Source of the DNA: Deinococcus sp. AB2017081
GTDB taxonomy: Bacteria; Deinococcota; Deinococci; Deinococcales; Deinococcaceae
DNA: 64,000 bases
Direction of reading: 5' to 3'
Assembly (NCBI RefSeq): GCF_034440735.1
Contig: NZ_CP140098.1
Span: forward strand, 2,597,501 to 2,661,500
Each line of letters starts with the position of its first letter. Position 1 is the stretch's first letter. The translations under genes were made by a program, and so were the position numbers. This document shows, piece after piece, positions 1 through 12,722 of this stretch. The notes below the pieces were generated by a model, which did not search any database, had not been told where the DNA came from, and saw only the letters and a list, made by a program, of their open reading frames with translations.

Positions 1-1
1 C

Positions 2-205
2 GCCGGCAGTGACCGGACGGTCTACCCGCAGAACGGCGAGCAGATGAAGGCAGCCCTGGACGCCGCCGGGGTGCCCGTGACCTTCACCGTGCTGCCGGGG
101 ATGGGCCACATCACCATCATCGCGGCCATGACGCGCTTCCTGACCTTCCTGGGGCCGACGCGCCAGGACGTGCTCGCGTTCATCGAGGCGCGCCGCCTGC
201 CCTGA
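2..205 (+). CDS. alpha/beta hydrolase, C-terminal fragment
   Basis: Only the last 67 residues are in the window; the reading frame is open at the left edge, so the gene begins upstream. The fragment carries a GSDRTVYP segment followed by about 30 residues and then [10 protein letters not shown]. That spacing matches the acidic residue and catalytic histidine at the end of alpha/beta hydrolase folds (prolyl-oligopeptidase, dienelactone hydrolase and esterase types). The nucleophile elbow is missing, so substrate and subfamily cannot be told. It ends with TGA at 203-205, about 60 nt before the next gene. The hydrolase assignment is an inference from the Asp/His spacing alone. Confidence 0.6.
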   Translation, partial: AGSDRTVYPQNGEQMKAALDAAGVPVTFTVLPGMGHITIIAAMTRFLTFLGPTRQDVLAFIEARRLP

Positions 206-262
206 GCGCCGGACACTGCAGGAGAGCACAGGCACCTCACGGGCATGGTCTACCATCACGCC

Positions 263-643
263 ATGTCCCGCCCTGCCCTGACCGTGATCGTTGCCGGCCT
301 GCTCGCCACGGGGCTGAGCGGCTGCCGGTATGCGTTCGTGCCCGCCGTGCCCCGACCTGTCGAGGTCACCATGCCGGCCCGCGTGACCGGCGCCACGCTG
401 ACCCGAGCCGGGGCCATGCTCACCGTGCAGGCGCAGGTCGATGGCCGCTTCGAGGCCGGCTACCTGAAGGTGCAGTGGTTCGACGGCCCCCGCAAGCTGG
501 CCGAGGACAGCGTGTACGTCGATGGTGACCAGCGGCGCGCCACCTTCACGCTGGAGGCCCCGGAGCCGGGCTCGTACCGGGCGGTGCTGTCGCTGGGCGG
601 CACGGTGCTGCGGCAGGTCGAGCTGTACGAGGTGCAGCCGTGA
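263..643 (+). CDS. small putative lipoprotein
   Basis: Encodes 126 residues. The N-terminus [21 protein letters not shown] is a typical lipoprotein signal peptide with an LSGC lipobox, so the protein is expected to be lipid-anchored outside the cytoplasmic membrane. The mature part (about 105 residues) is rich in Val, Arg and Glu in alternating patterns suggesting beta strands; I do not recognise a family. An upstream ATG in frame at 245 is possible, but the start at 263 lies 6 nt after a TACCAT -10 element (251-256), which fits a leaderless mRNA and gives a proper signal peptide. It shares four bases (GTGA) with the next gene and is probably co-transcribed with it. Confidence 0.75.
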   Translation: MSRPALTVIVAGLLATGLSGCRYAFVPAVPRPVEVTMPARVTGATLTRAGAMLTVQAQVDGRFEAGYLKVQWFDGPRKLAEDSVYVDGDQRRATFTLEAPEPGSYRAVLSLGGTVLRQVELYEVQP

Positions 644-1059
644 GTGCCGCGTGGGTGGGCGTGGTGGAATGGACGGCTGGCACCACCGACCGCTTCGTGT
701 GGCAAGGGAACCGGGTGGTGCCGTACCGCACCGAACCGCGGCCCGCTCCGGTGAACTACGGCTGCCTGCCCGGTACTCTGAATCCGGCCGACGGCGCGGA
801 GGTGGACGCCGTGTGGCTGGGGCCGCCGCTGCCGGTGGGCAGCCGGCCTGCCGGATCGCCACTGGGCCTGCTGCACCTGAACGACGGGGATCACAAGGTC
901 GTGTTCGGGCCCGTCACGGCAACGATGGATGACCTCCTGGCCTGGTTTGAGCCGGAGCGCGGGCCCCAGGTACACGACGCCGGGGCTGCGCTGGCGTGGC
1001 TGGAGACGACGGTCGTTGAGCGGGGGGCAGCGGACAGTCCCCGATCCGCCCAAAGTTGA
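640..1059 (+). CDS. inorganic pyrophosphatase-like protein (degenerate)
   Basis: 139 residues, GTG start overlapping the preceding stop by four bases. The core [20 protein letters not shown] aligns by eye to the soluble family I pyrophosphatase segment around the D-x-D-P-x-D signature, and [14 protein letters not shown] aligns to the later Asp/Lys metal- and phosphate-binding stretch. The middle Asp of the signature is Ala here and the loop before DHK is shortened. The protein is also shorter than the usual 170-180 residues. It may therefore be inactive or have another substrate. The C-terminus is a low-complexity tail. Its stop codon TGA directly abuts the stop codon of the convergent gene (TGATCA). 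Confidence 0.55.
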   Translation: MSAAWVGVVEWTAGTTDRFVWQGNRVVPYRTEPRPAPVNYGCLPGTLNPADGAEVDAVWLGPPLPVGSRPAGSPLGLLHLNDGDHKVVFGPVTATMDDLLAWFEPERGPQVHDAGAALAWLETTVVERGAADSPRSAQS

Positions 1060-2028
1060 TCAGGGCGGTGCACCGGCCGGAGGGCCGTCTGCCGGGCCCC
1101 CGGGCCCGGATCGGGCCGGAGGCGGTGGCCATGTCGTCAGCCTCTCGCGCAGCTGTGCCGTGACCCAGCGCACCGAGTCACTGTTCGGATAGGTGACGGC
1201 GCTGTGATCCTCCCGTACCGACACGAAACGGGTGATGCCGGCGGCGCTGCCGTCCAGGCGCACGTTGCGGGACGTCTCGAACAGGTAGTTGACCGGCAGA
1301 CCCCCGCTGGGCCCGGTCCGGGCCGGTACCCTCTTGCTCTGCACCTCCAGGTTCGCCGCCACGTTGGGCCACACCACGTCCTTCAGGGGCACGGTGCGCC
1401 CGGCGACCCGCACCGGCTCGCACGCGTCCAGCGGCTGCGGCTGGTCGGCCGACGCGGCCGGCAGCGCCTGAACCGACGACCGGTAATCCGAACGCCACGC
1501 CACACACAGCCCGTCGAGATCCACCTGCATCTCGAAGCGCACCGTCGGGAAGACCCGCGTGAGCAGGTGCGACCACACCACCCCGTGCGAATGCGCCACG
1601 AGCACCAGTCGGGGAGGCCGGGCGGCGCCCAGCCACGTCTCCTGAACGCGCTGGAGATCGGTCACCAGCGCTGCGAAGCCCGGCTGGGGGCGGCTCAGGT
1701 AGGGGGACGTGTGCGTGTGGGCCGGGTGGCTGGCGTATCCGGCGACCTGCACGGTGTAGCCGGCCGCGCTGTAGACCTCCGCCACCGCGTCGAGCGTGCC
1801 CCGCGAACTGAGGTAGTCCCAGTTGTCGCGCGGGGCCACACAGGGCGGCGAGCAGCGCCCGGACACTCCCAGGACGATCACGTCCGGCGCCGGCCCCGTC
1901 ACGTCGAGGGCGGGTGTCCGTGTGTCCTGAACGCGCCAGTGCGGCACACAACCGGTCAGGCCCAGCGCGAGGACGACCAGGAGGAGCGGCGGAAGCAGGA
2001 CGCGCACAGCGGCCTCAGTGTAGGCCAT
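1060..2028 (-). CDS. alpha/beta hydrolase lipoprotein
   Basis: 322 residues from the ATG at 2028. A hydrophobic stretch followed by LALGLTGC is a lipoprotein signal with lipobox. The mature protein has LVLVAHSHGVVW, a nucleophile elbow (G/A-H-S-H-G) of the serine hydrolase type near residue 165, and a later DHS segment that could supply the acid or His. This suggests an extracytoplasmic lipase or esterase-like enzyme; substrate unknown. The C-terminus is a Pro/Gly-rich tail. An alternative GTG start at 2007 would put a compact signal peptide 9 nt after a TACACT -10-like box. The gene is convergent with, and abuts, the pyrophosphatase-like gene. Confidence 0.65.
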   Translation of the reverse strand: MAYTEAAVRVLLPPLLLVVLALGLTGCVPHWRVQDTRTPALDVTGPAPDVIVLGVSGRCSPPCVAPRDNWDYLSSRGTLDAVAEVYSAAGYTVQVAGYASHPAHTHTSPYLSRPQPGFAALVTDLQRVQETWLGAARPPRLVLVAHSHGVVWSHLLTRVFPTVRFEMQVDLDGLCVAWRSDYRSSVQALPAASADQPQPLDACEPVRVAGRTVPLKDVVWPNVAANLEVQSKRVPARTGPSGGLPVNYLFETSRNVRLDGSAAGITRFVSVREDHSAVTYPNSDSVRWVTAQLRERLTTWPPPPARSGPGGPADGPPAGAPP

Positions 2029-2094
2029 TGGGGGCGCGCTGGCCGGGCCGGTTCGCCCGCACTCGAACACCCCGAGTCCGGAACACACCCGGGA

Positions 2095-2811
2095 TCATTC
2101 GGGCGGATCGGGACGCTCCGGCGTGGGCGTGTAGAGCTTGGCCGGGCGGCCGGAATGCCCGTACTGGTGCTCCAGGCTGGCGCGGCCGGTGCGGACGAGG
2201 TGCTCCAGATAGCGCCACGCGGTCACGCGGCTCAGGCCCAGTCGATCTCCGATGTCCTCGGCGCTGACGCCTCCGCCGGCCCCGGCCAGGGCGTGGGCGA
2301 CCCGTTCCAGGGTGTGCGGATCCACCCCACGCGGCAGGGGTTCGGCGCTGCGCCCATGCACCCCCAGCAGCCGGTCGAGGCGGCCCTGATCCAGGCGGGC
2401 CTCCTGCTGGCCGGGCGTGGTGGGCAGTCGGCGTCCGCGGTGCCGTGCCAGCAGCTCCGCCAGCCGCGCGCCGGTGAAGGGCTTGATCAGGTAGTCGAAG
2501 GCCCCGTGCGCCAAGGCCAGCCTCACACTCACCTCGTCGTCGGCGGCGGTGATCAGGGCCACGTCGGTGGTGCGCCCGACCGATCGCCAGTGGCGCAGCA
2601 GACCCAGCCCACTGCCGTCGGGCAGATGCACGTCCAGCAGGATCAGGTCTGGATTCAGCGCCTGGGCCAGCGCGTCACCCTGGGCACATGTGGCGGCGCT
2701 GCCCACCACATGCACGTCGGGATCGCGTTCCAGCAGGTCACGGTTGATCCGGGCGACCCGCTGGTCGTCCTCGACCAGCAGGACGCGCACCGTGGCGGCC
2801 CGCAGCGTCAC
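2095..2811 (-). CDS. CitB/DcuR-type response regulator
   Basis: 238 residues. The N-terminal receiver domain (about 8-122) has the acidic pair in LLVEDD, the phospho-acceptor Asp60 in [11 protein letters not shown] and Lys110 in DYLIKPF. After a linker, the C-terminal part (about 165-230) contains a helix-turn-helix, [20 protein letters not shown], of the kind found in CitB/DctR/DcuR regulators that control carboxylate uptake. The GTG start overlaps the stop of the sensor kinase gene by four bases (GTGA), so the two are translationally coupled. It probably controls the divergent tctCBA genes in response to a tri- or dicarboxylate. Family assignment is firm; the target is inferred from position. 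Confidence 0.9.
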   Translation of the reverse strand: MTLRAATVRVLLVEDDQRVARINRDLLERDPDVHVVGSAATCAQGDALAQALNPDLILLDVHLPDGSGLGLLRHWRSVGRTTDVALITAADDEVSVRLALAHGAFDYLIKPFTGARLAELLARHRGRRLPTTPGQQEARLDQGRLDRLLGVHGRSAEPLPRGVDPHTLERVAHALAGAGGGVSAEDIGDRLGLSRVTAWRYLEHLVRTGRASLEHQYGHSGRPAKLYTPTPERPDPPE

Positions 2812-4400
2812 GCGCCCACCGCCGCACCGGACACGGGCACGCCCACCGGCGGCGGCAGGCTCACCTGAAACACCGTGCGCCCACGGCGCCGCACGTACCG
2901 GAGCTGCCCGCCCAGTGCCTGCACGCGGGCGTGTACGCCAGCCAGCCCGTAGCCGCGGCCCTCCCCCTTGCTGCTGGCGCCCCGCGTGTACAGCCGCTCC
3001 AGCACGTCTGCCACGACACCGGGGCCGGAGTCCTCGACCTCGATCTGGACACCGTCCGGATCCTCACCGATCAGCACCGTGACCGAACCCGGCTGTCCGG
3101 CCAGCACCTCGAAGGCGTTCTCGGTCAGGTTCCCGACCGCCGTGACCAGCGTGTCGGCGTGCCGCTCCCACACCGGCGACAGCAGACTGCCCTCGGCGAC
3201 CTGGAAGTCGATCCCGAGTTCCTGCGCCCGCTCGCGTTTGCCCGCCAGCAGGGCCACCAGCCGGGGCACCTGCACGTCTCGCAGCAGTTGCCGGAATTCA
3301 GCGTCGGCGCGGATCTCGGCATTGAGCACCCGCAGCGCCTCCTCGTGCCGGCCGAGCTGGAGCAGCCCCGACAGGACATGCAGGCGGTTCTGGTACTCGT
3401 GCGTCTGGGCCCGCAGCACGTCCACGAATCCCCGCGCATGCGTGAGTTCGTCGGCCAGAGCAACCACCTCGGCGCGGTTGCGGAAGCCCGCCACGAAGCC
3501 GCCGCCGTCGAGCGGTTCGATGTTCACCAGGAAGGGCTGGCCGCGCAGCCGGAGTTCCAGGTTCTGCTGCCGCTGCGCGCCCGGGTGCAGCTCTGCGAGT
3601 TCCGGCCACACGCGGGCGAGCGACACCGGCGTGGAGGGCGTGAGCAGCGCGTCCGCCGCCCGGCCGCTGGCCAGCGTGATCTGTCCGGCCCCGTCCACGG
3701 CGATCACCCCCTCGCGCAGCGCGGCCAGCACCGCCCGCTGCTGGCGGGCCAGCGCGGCGATCTGTTCGGGTTCCAGATTCAGGATCTCGGCCCGCAGCCG
3801 CCGGGCGGCCCACACGGCACCCAGGGTGCCCAGGGCCAGCGCCAGCAGCACCCACGGCAGCAGACTGACCAGCGCCGCACCGACCAGGTGCCACGCCTGC
3901 GGCATGAGATACCCGGTGCTGACCACCCCGACGACCTGCGTGCCCGCCTGCCCGCCCGCCCAGATCGGCACCTTGCCCCGCACGCTGAGCCCCAGGCTGC
4001 CCCGTGCCACCGAGATCGCCTCGCGCCCGGAGAGCGGGGCCACGTTGTCGCCCCCCTCCATGGGCTTGCCCAGCCGGTCGTCCAGCGGGTGCGCCAGCCG
4101 GATCCCGCGCCGATCACCGACCACGATGAAATCGGCGCCAGCCTGGATCCGCATGGCGTTGACCTGTGTGTTCAGGGCCGCGTCCTGGCTGCCGCGCCCG
4201 GCAGCGCGGACGACCTCGGGCAGGGACGCGACGATGCGGCTGGTGGTCATGGCCCGCTCGCCCAGCCGGCCCTTGGCCTCGCGGTACAGGTGCGCCGTCT
4301 GTACGCCGAGCAGCAGCACCGTCATGCCGCACAGCACCAGGAGATGCCAGCGCACCAGACGGCCCTGCAGGCCGGAACGGAACGGGCGTAAGGTGACCAT
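2808..4400 (-). CDS. CitA/DcuS-type sensor histidine kinase
   Basis: 530 residues from the ATG at 4400. Layout: transmembrane helix 1 (about 18-36), a periplasmic PAS-like ligand domain (about 40-165), transmembrane helix 2 (about 172-200), a cytoplasmic PAS domain ([16 protein letters not shown]), the SpoB-like H-box helix [20 protein letters not shown] typical of the CitA/DcuS family, then the ATPase with N box [10 protein letters not shown]1 VEDSGPGV and G2 [13 protein letters not shown]. Such kinases sense extracellular citrate, fumarate or similar acids. A TACAAT -10 box lies at 4415-4420 on this strand. An in-frame ATG at 4466 would extend the N-terminus by 22 residues with no signal-like character, so I prefer the shorter form. 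Divergent from tctCBA. Confidence 0.9.
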   Translation of the reverse strand: MVTLRPFRSGLQGRLVRWHLLVLCGMTVLLLGVQTAHLYREAKGRLGERAMTTSRIVASLPEVVRAAGRGSQDAALNTQVNAMRIQAGADFIVVGDRRGIRLAHPLDDRLGKPMEGGDNVAPLSGREAISVARGSLGLSVRGKVPIWAGGQAGTQVVGVVSTGYLMPQAWHLVGAALVSLLPWVLLALALGTLGAVWAARRLRAEILNLEPEQIAALARQQRAVLAALREGVIAVDGAGQITLASGRAADALLTPSTPVSLARVWPELAELHPGAQRQQNLELRLRGQPFLVNIEPLDGGGFVAGFRNRAEVVALADELTHARGFVDVLRAQTHEYQNRLHVLSGLLQLGRHEEALRVLNAEIRADAEFRQLLRDVQVPRLVALLAGKRERAQELGIDFQVAEGSLLSPVWERHADTLVTAVGNLTENAFEVLAGQPGSVTVLIGEDPDGVQIEVEDSGPGVVADVLERLYTRGASSKGEGRGYGLAGVHARVQALGGQLRYVRRRGRTVFQVSLPPPVGVPVSGAAVGA

Positions 4401-4605
4401 ACGTGCTGAGCGTGATTGTAGAACCCGCTCCACCCCCCGCCGGTTCCAATCGTGCATTCCGTTCACCAGTGTGCATTACGGTCATGCAAAACACCGTGCC
4501 AGACGCACATAAGCCTTGAACCGCGCCGCGTGTGGGGCTATGGTTGGGCGAATCACAACCCACGTCCCTGACGCTGCACCGATGCGGCCGTCACCCGGAG
4601 GCTCC

Positions 4606-5559
<954 letters not shown>

Positions 5560-5653
5560 CGCCCGTCTCTGGGGGCGGCGTGACCCGGCCGGTCACCCGC
5601 CCCCTTCCCTTGGCCCCGTTCCACGATTCATGCTGTTCCCGAGGAGGTCGTCC

Positions 5654-6171
5654 ATGACTGACCCTGTTCCACCCGCTTCCGTGCCTGCCCGACCCGGCGT
5701 GAGCATTCCAGACCTGCTCGTCGCGCTGGGCGTCACAGTGATCGGCGTGCTGCTCCTGATCGGCACCACGCAGATTCCCTTCGGCATCAACGCGGTGGTC
5801 GGCCCGCGCGTCTTTCCGCTGATCGTCGCCGTGGGCACGCTGGCGCTGGGCATCGTGCTGACCGTACAGACCCTGCGCGGCGAGCGCGCCGAACCCAGCG
5901 CCGAGGAGGACACCGACCCCGACGCGCCCGCTGACCTGAAGTCCCCGGGCATCATCCTGGGCGGCTTCGTGCTCGGCAGCGTGCTGCTCGCGCCGCTGGG
6001 CTTCGTGGTCGGCACGGCCCTCATGTACTTCTCGGTGGCGTACGCCTTCGGAGAGCGCCGCTACGCCCTGATGGCCGGGATCGCGCTGGCGGTCGCGCTG
6101 GTGTCGTACGTGGTGTTCACGCGCGGCCTGGGCCTGAACCTGCCGGCGGGCGTGCTGCGGGGGATCCTGTA

Positions 6172-6172
<1 letters not shown>
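5654..6172 (+). CDS. tctB: tripartite tricarboxylate transporter, small membrane subunit
   Basis: 172 residues with four predicted transmembrane segments in two pairs (about 17-40, 47-66, 97-118, 125-165) split by an acidic cytoplasmic loop rich in Glu and Asp. This is the TctB topology; the family is poorly conserved in sequence, and the call rests on size, helices and position between tctC and tctA. A GAGGAGG ribosome binding site at 5641-5647 precedes ATG 5654. The stop overlaps the tctA start (TAATG). Confidence 0.88.
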
Positions 6173-7668
<1,496 letters not shown>

Positions 7669-7686
7669 CCCCACACCACGAACGCC

Positions 7687-7728
7687 GCCCCCTCCCGACG
7701 AACTATCGGAGAGGGGGCAATTTCGTTT
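7687..7728 (+). terminator. rho-independent terminator of tctCBA
   Basis: GCCCCCTCCCGA and TCGGAGAGGGGGC form a GC-rich stem with one bulge and a short loop, followed by a U-rich stretch (AATTTCGTTT). It sits just after the tctA stop codon. Confidence 0.85.
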
Positions 7729-8032
7729 GACGTGCAGGTCGGGCAACGCAGATTCACGGCTTGAAGTGCGTCAACACCGACCCACTCGGGCCGGAGCGGT
7801 TCAAAAACCGGAGCACCCCCCCTGCCCCTCACCGAATGCCATCGTGCGCGAAGCGCGCGGGCGCTGACGACGTGAACGCAAGTGGCAGGTACGCCACCCC
7901 ACGCCGACGGAACCACCACGAGGGCCGCACAACCGGCATGGCGACCACATGCCCAGCGCAGCGCCGCTCCCCCTGCCCCTCCGGGGTAGGGGGCTGGGGG
8001 GTGGGGCCGCGCCGCAGGCACCTCCAGAACCC
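7729..8032. other. intergenic region with GC-rich hairpin
   Basis: About 300 bases between the tct terminator and the convergent aminotransferase gene. No credible coding sequence was seen. At 7966-7993 GCTCCCCCTGCCCC pairs with GGGGTAGGGGGC across a three-base loop, and more G-runs follow to about 8010. It could serve as a terminator or be a copy of a dispersed GC-rich repeat. Confidence 0.5.
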
Positions 8033-9214
8033 TCAGTCCTTGAGCGCCGCCCACGCGGCCTGAACCGCCACCCCCCGCTCGAACCGAACCCCCAGCCCCG
8101 CGAACGCATCTTCCAGAATCCCCGCGATGGCCAGCGCGTCGTACCGGTCGGCGTAGCCCATGGTGCTGACGCGGAACACGGTGTCCTCGTGCGGGGCCTG
8201 TCCGGGCAGGGCGCGCTGGCCCATCTCGGCGAGCCGGCCTGCGACCTGCCGCCCGGTGATCCCGGCGGGGGGCGTGAGGACGGCGACGGCGGGGCTGGTG
8301 CGGGGGGCCCAGGCGGGCGCGCCCAGCGCGGTGCCGGCGGCGATGAGGGCGTCGGTCTTGCGCCGCTGCTCGGCCCACAGGACGTCCAGGGGGACGGAGA
8401 GCAGGCGGTCGAGGGCGGTGCTGAGCGCGTAGATGAGGTTGATGGCGGGCGTCTGCGGGGTGTTCCCGGCCTTCTGTCCGGCGAGTTCGCGGGTCATGTC
8501 GAGGTAGAAGCCCTTCTCGGGGTTCCTGATCATGCGTTCCTGCACCTGGGGGCTGAACAGCACGAAGCCCAGGCCGGGGGGGGTGGCGGTGCCCTTCTGG
8601 CTGCCGGACACGATGACGTCCACGCCCCACGCGGCGGGGCGGAGTTCCGCGACGCCGTAGGAGGTGATGCAGTCGGCGATGATGATGAGGTCGGGGTTCT
8701 GCGCGCGGGCGGCCTGCGCGATGGCATGGAGGTCGTGGAGGGCTCCGGTGCTCGTCTCGCTGTGGGTGATCAGGAGGGTGTGGGCGTCCCTCGCGGCGTC
8801 GGCGACCTCCTGCGGGTCGAGCACGTGGCCCCACGGAGCCGCGACGATATGGGTGTCGTAGCCGAAACGGCCGGCCATCTCGCCCCAGCGTTCGCTGAAC
8901 TTGCCGGCCTGGGCGTTCACGACGCGCGCGCCGGGGGGGGTGGTGCTGATGAGCGCGCCCTCGAAGGCCCCGGTGCCGGACGTGGTGGTGATGACGGCGT
9001 CGTACGGGTCACCGAGGAGCTGCGTGAGCTGCGCGCGGGCCTCCATGAGCTTGGCGATGCCCTCCTTCGCGCGGTGGTGCATCTGCGGCTGCGCGAGTTG
9101 CAGCAGGACGTCCGGGGCGACCTCGACCGGGCCGGGGGCGATCAGGCGCGCGCGGTGCAGGGGCGTGTACTCCGGGACTTCGGGCGTCATCGGGGCGGGC
9201 GCGGTCTGGGTCAT
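8033..9214 (-). CDS. class V aminotransferase (alanine-glyoxylate / serine-pyruvate type)
   Basis: 393 residues. PLP enzyme of fold type [13 protein letters not shown] near residue 75 binds the cofactor phosphate, [12 protein letters not shown] holds the Asp that contacts the pyridine ring, and Lys207 in [16 protein letters not shown] is the Schiff-base lysine. The length and the [10 protein letters not shown] opening fit the alanine-glyoxylate / serine-pyruvate / PucG-like subgroup, so it probably moves an amino group between a small amino acid and glyoxylate or pyruvate. The ATG at 9214 lies five bases after a TACCCT -10 element (9220-9225), as in a leaderless transcript, and is used here in preference to upstream extensions. 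Substrate preference is not visible. Confidence 0.88.
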   Translation of the reverse strand: MTQTAPAPMTPEVPEYTPLHRARLIAPGPVEVAPDVLLQLAQPQMHHRAKEGIAKLMEARAQLTQLLGDPYDAVITTTSGTGAFEGALISTTPPGARVVNAQAGKFSERWGEMAGRFGYDTHIVAAPWGHVLDPQEVADAARDAHTLLITHSETSTGALHDLHAIAQAARAQNPDLIIIADCITSYGVAELRPAAWGVDVIVSGSQKGTATPPGLGFVLFSPQVQERMIRNPEKGFYLDMTRELAGQKAGNTPQTPAINLIYALSTALDRLLSVPLDVLWAEQRRKTDALIAAGTALGAPAWAPRTSPAVAVLTPPAGITGRQVAGRLAEMGQRALPGQAPHEDTVFRVSTMGYADRYDALAIAGILEDAFAGLGVRFERGVAVQAAWAALKD

Positions 9215-9335
9215 GCCCCAGGGTAGTCCGCGCGGGGGGCGGGGCGCGGCAGGCGTCTGAACTGCGGGCCGGGGCGGGGTCTTCATGTGGGGGGCGGTCA
9301 GGGCGGTGACAGGCGCGTGCCGGGACACTGGGGGC

Positions 9336-10256
9336 ATGGCTTCCCCCACCGCGCGGCGCGTCCTGGACAGACTTCTGCCCGTGGGGCCGCTGCTGGCCGC
9401 GGTGCTCGCCGCCCCGGCCGCCCACGCGGACACCGTGGCCGTGAGCACTGTGACCGAGGACGCCCTGGCCGCGCTGCCGTGGCCCCCCGCGCCGGGCTCG
9501 GGGGTCGCGGACGCGCTGGCCTTCGCGCAGGTGGTGCGGCAGGACTTCCGGAGCTGCGGGCAGGACGCCCGGCCGGACGCGCGCCTGAACGAGCTCGCGG
9601 GGCGGCTGCTGCGCGGCTTCAAGGTCGACCGGGCGGCCTTCGGCGCGGCGGGACTGCCGGTCAAGGCGGCCGGCATGGTCGTCGTCCCGCGGCTGACGAG
9701 CTGGGAGCGGGTGCGGGATTCGCTGGCGAACCAGTGCGGGCAGCGGGTGGGCTACCCGCGCTTCGGCGTGGCGGTCGAGGGGGGCCGCGCCGCGCTGGTG
9801 TACGCGCGCCCGGCGGAACTCGACCTCGGCGCGCGCGCCGTGTGGGAGCAGGAACTGTTGCGCCGCCTGAACGAGGCGCGGCGGCAGGGGCAGCGCTGCG
9901 GCGACACGCTCCACCCCGGCGTGGGGCCGCTCGCGTGGGACGGCACCCTGTCGCGCGCCGCCGCCCAGCACGCCGCGGAGCTCCCGCAGTACGACTTCCG
10001 CGGGCACGTGAATCCCGTGACCGGCAGCACGCCGCCCACCCGCGCCGCGGCGGCCGGCTGGCCCGACCCGGAAGTCGCCGAGACCCTGGCCTACGACGCC
10101 CTGACGCCGGACGAGGCCGTGCGGGCCCTGCTGGACAGCCCGCCGCACTGTCGGATCGTCATGGACGCCCGCTGGATGCGGGTGGGACTGGCCGAGAGCA
10201 ACGGCACGGCCGCGACCGCGTTCGCCACGTACTGGGCGCAGGTGTACGGGCGGTAA
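9336..10256 (+). CDS. secreted CAP-domain (SCP/PR1) protein
   Basis: 306 residues. N-terminal signal peptide (hydrophobic [20 protein letters not shown], cleavage near residue 30). The first half (about 35-170) is not recognised, but carries paired cysteines. The second half (about 180-300) is a CAP domain: [57 protein letters not shown] and [13 protein letters not shown] match the helix 1, His/Glu and C-terminal motifs of bacterial CAP proteins. Function of these exported proteins is mostly unknown; roles in wall or surface processes are proposed. The start at 9336 was chosen because it gives the signal peptide directly. Confidence 0.8.
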   Translation: MASPTARRVLDRLLPVGPLLAAVLAAPAAHADTVAVSTVTEDALAALPWPPAPGSGVADALAFAQVVRQDFRSCGQDARPDARLNELAGRLLRGFKVDRAAFGAAGLPVKAAGMVVVPRLTSWERVRDSLANQCGQRVGYPRFGVAVEGGRAALVYARPAELDLGARAVWEQELLRRLNEARRQGQRCGDTLHPGVGPLAWDGTLSRAAAQHAAELPQYDFRGHVNPVTGSTPPTRAAAAGWPDPEVAETLAYDALTPDEAVRALLDSPPHCRIVMDARWMRVGLAESNGTAATAFATYWAQVYGR

Positions 10257-10290
10257 AGGCCGCGCCCCGCCGGGCGGGATACGGTGGAGC

Positions 10291-11643
10291 ATGCGAATCG
10301 TGATCGTGGGCGGCGTGGCCGCGGGGATGAGTGCGGCCAGCCGGGCGAGACGGTTCAGCAAGGACGCCGAGATCGTGGTGCTCGACCGCGGCGAGTGGGT
10401 CAGCTACGGCGCGTGCGGGCTGCCGTACGTGCTGGGCGGCGACGTGGACGACTTCGAGTCGCTGGTCGCGCGCACGCCCGCGCAGATGCGCGCCCGCGGC
10501 ATCGGCGTGCACCTGAACACCGAGGTGACCGGCATCGACGCCGCCGCCCGCACCCTGACCGTGCGGGACGGCGCGGCCGGGCGCACGACCACCGAACCCT
10601 ACGACCGCCTGCTGATCGCCACCGGCGTCTCCCCCGTCCGCCCCGAGTGGGCCGTGACGGATCTGGGCGGCGTGCACGTGCTCAAGGACATCCCGGACGG
10701 GCAGGCCATCCAGGCGAGCCTGGAGGGAGCGAAGCGCGCGTGCATCGTCGGCGGCGGGTACATCGGGCTGGAGCTCGCGGAGAACTTCCGGGCGCGCGGC
10801 CTGAGCGTGGTCATGCTGGAGAAGGGGCCGGACATCGCGGGCCGCGTCCTCGACCACGACTTCCAGCGCCGGGTGCGCGAGGTCGTGGAACAGCAGGGGG
10901 TGGACGTCCGCTGCGGCACCACCGTGACCGGCCTGACCGGCCGGGGGGGCCGCGTGACCGGCGTGCAGACGGACGACGGACGGGTGCGCGCCGACGTGGT
11001 GGTCGTCGCCGTGGGCGTGAAGCCGAACGTGGCACTCGCGAAGGCGGCCGGCGCGCGGATCGGGAAGACCGGCGCGGTCGCCGTGAACGCCCGGCAGGAG
11101 ACCACCGTGGACGGCATCTACGCCGCCGGCGACAACACCGAGGCCACCCACCGCGTCACCCGGCGTAAGGCGCACATCCCGCTGGGTCTGACCGCCAACC
11201 GCATGGGCCGCGTGGCCGGCGTGAACATGGCGGGCGGCGACGCGACCTTTCCCGGCATCCTCGGCACCGGCATCTTCAAGGTGTTCGAGCTCGGCGTGGC
11301 CCGCACCGGCCTCACCCAGGCCGACGCCGACGCGCTGGGCCTGAAGGCCCACTCGGTGGACGTGAGCAGCACCGACCACGCCAGCTACTACGCCGACGCG
11401 CGGCCCATCCACGTGCGCCTCACCGCCGAGAGGGGCACCGGGCGGCTGCTCGGCACGCAGATCGTCGCGCACAACCACCACTCAGCCAAGCGGGTGGATG
11501 TCGTCGCGGCCTTCCTCCAGCAGCGCGCCACCGTGCAGGATCTGTTCGACTCCGACCTGTCGTACGCCCCGCCGTTCTCCAGCGTGTGGGACGTGCTGCT
11601 CGTCGCCGCCGACCGCCTGCACCGCGAACTCCGGGCGGGCTGA
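10291..11643 (+). CDS. CoA-disulfide reductase
   Basis: 450 residues. FAD- and NAD(P)H-dependent pyridine nucleotide-disulfide oxidoreductase with a single redox cysteine: [17 protein letters not shown] binds FAD, Cys42 lies in [29 protein letters not shown] binds NAD(P)H and [13 protein letters not shown] is the second FAD motif. The SxxxCGLPY context is diagnostic for CoA-disulfide reductase, NADH oxidase and related enzymes; the C-terminal dimer domain (about 325-450) is present, with no rhodanese extension. Likely role: reducing CoA disulfide or persulfide in thiol redox homeostasis. The ATG is five bases after TACGGT (10280-10285), a leaderless start. Confidence 0.85.
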   Translation: MRIVIVGGVAAGMSAASRARRFSKDAEIVVLDRGEWVSYGACGLPYVLGGDVDDFESLVARTPAQMRARGIGVHLNTEVTGIDAAARTLTVRDGAAGRTTTEPYDRLLIATGVSPVRPEWAVTDLGGVHVLKDIPDGQAIQASLEGAKRACIVGGGYIGLELAENFRARGLSVVMLEKGPDIAGRVLDHDFQRRVREVVEQQGVDVRCGTTVTGLTGRGGRVTGVQTDDGRVRADVVVVAVGVKPNVALAKAAGARIGKTGAVAVNARQETTVDGIYAAGDNTEATHRVTRRKAHIPLGLTANRMGRVAGVNMAGGDATFPGILGTGIFKVFELGVARTGLTQADADALGLKAHSVDVSSTDHASYYADARPIHVRLTAERGTGRLLGTQIVAHNHHSAKRVDVVAAFLQQRATVQDLFDSDLSYAPPFSSVWDVLLVAADRLHRELRAG

Positions 11644-11798
11644 ACCAGGTCGCGACTCCGAGCACCGCCCCGACCGGCACCGACGCATGCGCCTCCAATC
11701 TGCTCACCGTCGGCTCCGGGGGCGCGCAGCTCCGGCCTGGCGAGACTGTCTACCCGCGGCGCGGCCCGCCGCCCGCGCCCTGCGGTAGCCTTGCGGGC

Positions 11799-12641
11799 AT
11801 GACCACGCCGGCCCCAGAACTGACCGTCGCGTACCAGGGCAACCCCGGATCGTACGGCGAGATCGCCGCCCTGAACGCCGTGCCCGGCGCGACCGAAACC
11901 CGCGGCTACCCGACCTTCCACGAGGTCGCGCAGGCCGTCGAGTCCGGCGAGGCCGCGCACGGCGTGCTGCCGGTCGAGAACTCGCTGATGGGCGCGATCC
12001 ACCAGGCCATCGACCTGCTCAGCGAGACCGATCTGCATGTGACCGGCGAGGTGGTCGTGCGCGTCGCCCACTGCCTGATGGCGCTGCCCGGCGTGGCGCT
12101 GGAGGACGTGCGCCGGGTGGCCAGCCAGCAGCCCGCCCTGGATCAGTGCACCGCCCTGATCCGCAAACACGGGTGGCAGCCGGTCGCCGCACACGACACG
12201 GCCGGCAGCGCCAAGAACCTCGCGGCGAGCGGCGAGCGCGATCTGGCAGCCATCGCCAGCCGCCGCGCAGCCGAGCTGTACGGCCTGAATGTCCTGGCGA
12301 GCAACATCGAGGACGAGCCGTTCAACTTCACGCGCTTCATGATCCTCAACCGCCACGAGCCCGCCCCGAGCGACGCGCCGCACAAGACCAGCCTGGTCTT
12401 CGCCGTACGCCACACGCCGGGATTCCTGGTCGAGACGCTGAACGAGCTGCGCGGCCTGAACCTGAGCCGCATCGAGAGCCGCCCCCGCCGCGACCGCGCG
12501 TGGAGTTACCTGATGTACGTGGACATCGAGGGCGACGCCCGCGACCCGCAGGTGGCGCAGGCGCTGGCCGGCGTGCTGCGCAAGGCGAGCTACGCGAAGA
12601 TCATCGGCTCGTACCCGATGGCGACGGGCACGGTCGGGTAG
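11799..12641 (+). CDS. pheA: prephenate dehydratase
   Basis: 280 residues, the usual length of a monofunctional enzyme. It converts prephenate to phenylpyruvate in phenylalanine synthesis. The catalytic domain (about 6-180) opens with [15 protein letters not shown] and has [20 protein letters not shown]; the normally TRF motif is seen in FNFTRFMIL. The ACT domain (about 190-275) carries [22 protein letters not shown], whose ESRP motif binds phenylalanine for feedback inhibition. ATG 11799 follows TAGCCT (11786-11791) by seven bases, so it is probably leaderless; the 155 bases before it contain no other gene. Confidence 0.93.
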   Translation: MTTPAPELTVAYQGNPGSYGEIAALNAVPGATETRGYPTFHEVAQAVESGEAAHGVLPVENSLMGAIHQAIDLLSETDLHVTGEVVVRVAHCLMALPGVALEDVRRVASQQPALDQCTALIRKHGWQPVAAHDTAGSAKNLAASGERDLAAIASRRAAELYGLNVLASNIEDEPFNFTRFMILNRHEPAPSDAPHKTSLVFAVRHTPGFLVETLNELRGLNLSRIESRPRRDRAWSYLMYVDIEGDARDPQVAQALAGVLRKASYAKIIGSYPMATGTVG

Positions 12642-12659
12642 GGGTGGACGACCTGAAGC

Positions 12660-12691
12660 GGGCGCACGGCAGATCGTCTGGACGTGCGCCC
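12660..12691. terminator. hairpin downstream of pheA
   Basis: GGGCGCACG pairs with CGTGCGCCC over a loop that can itself pair (CAGA/TCTG). It lies between convergent pheA and the HTH gene and may serve both; no T-run is seen. Confidence 0.55.
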
Positions 12692-12722
12692 ACTTCGAGG
12701 GTGGACATTCGAGCGATGACGT

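Noticed and set aside
2931..4512. Long open frames on the plus strand over the sensor kinase gene
   Set aside because: They are typical shadows of a GC-rich gene on the other strand; no family motifs, no ribosome site.
7960..8010. Possible CRISPR-like or tandem repeat in the GC-rich stretch
   Set aside because: Only one hairpin unit is present and no regularly spaced repeats were found.
9324..9335. GACACT six bases before the CAP-gene ATG as a leaderless -10
   Set aside because: Lacks the first T of TANNNT; spacing fits, but the match is too weak to list with the others.
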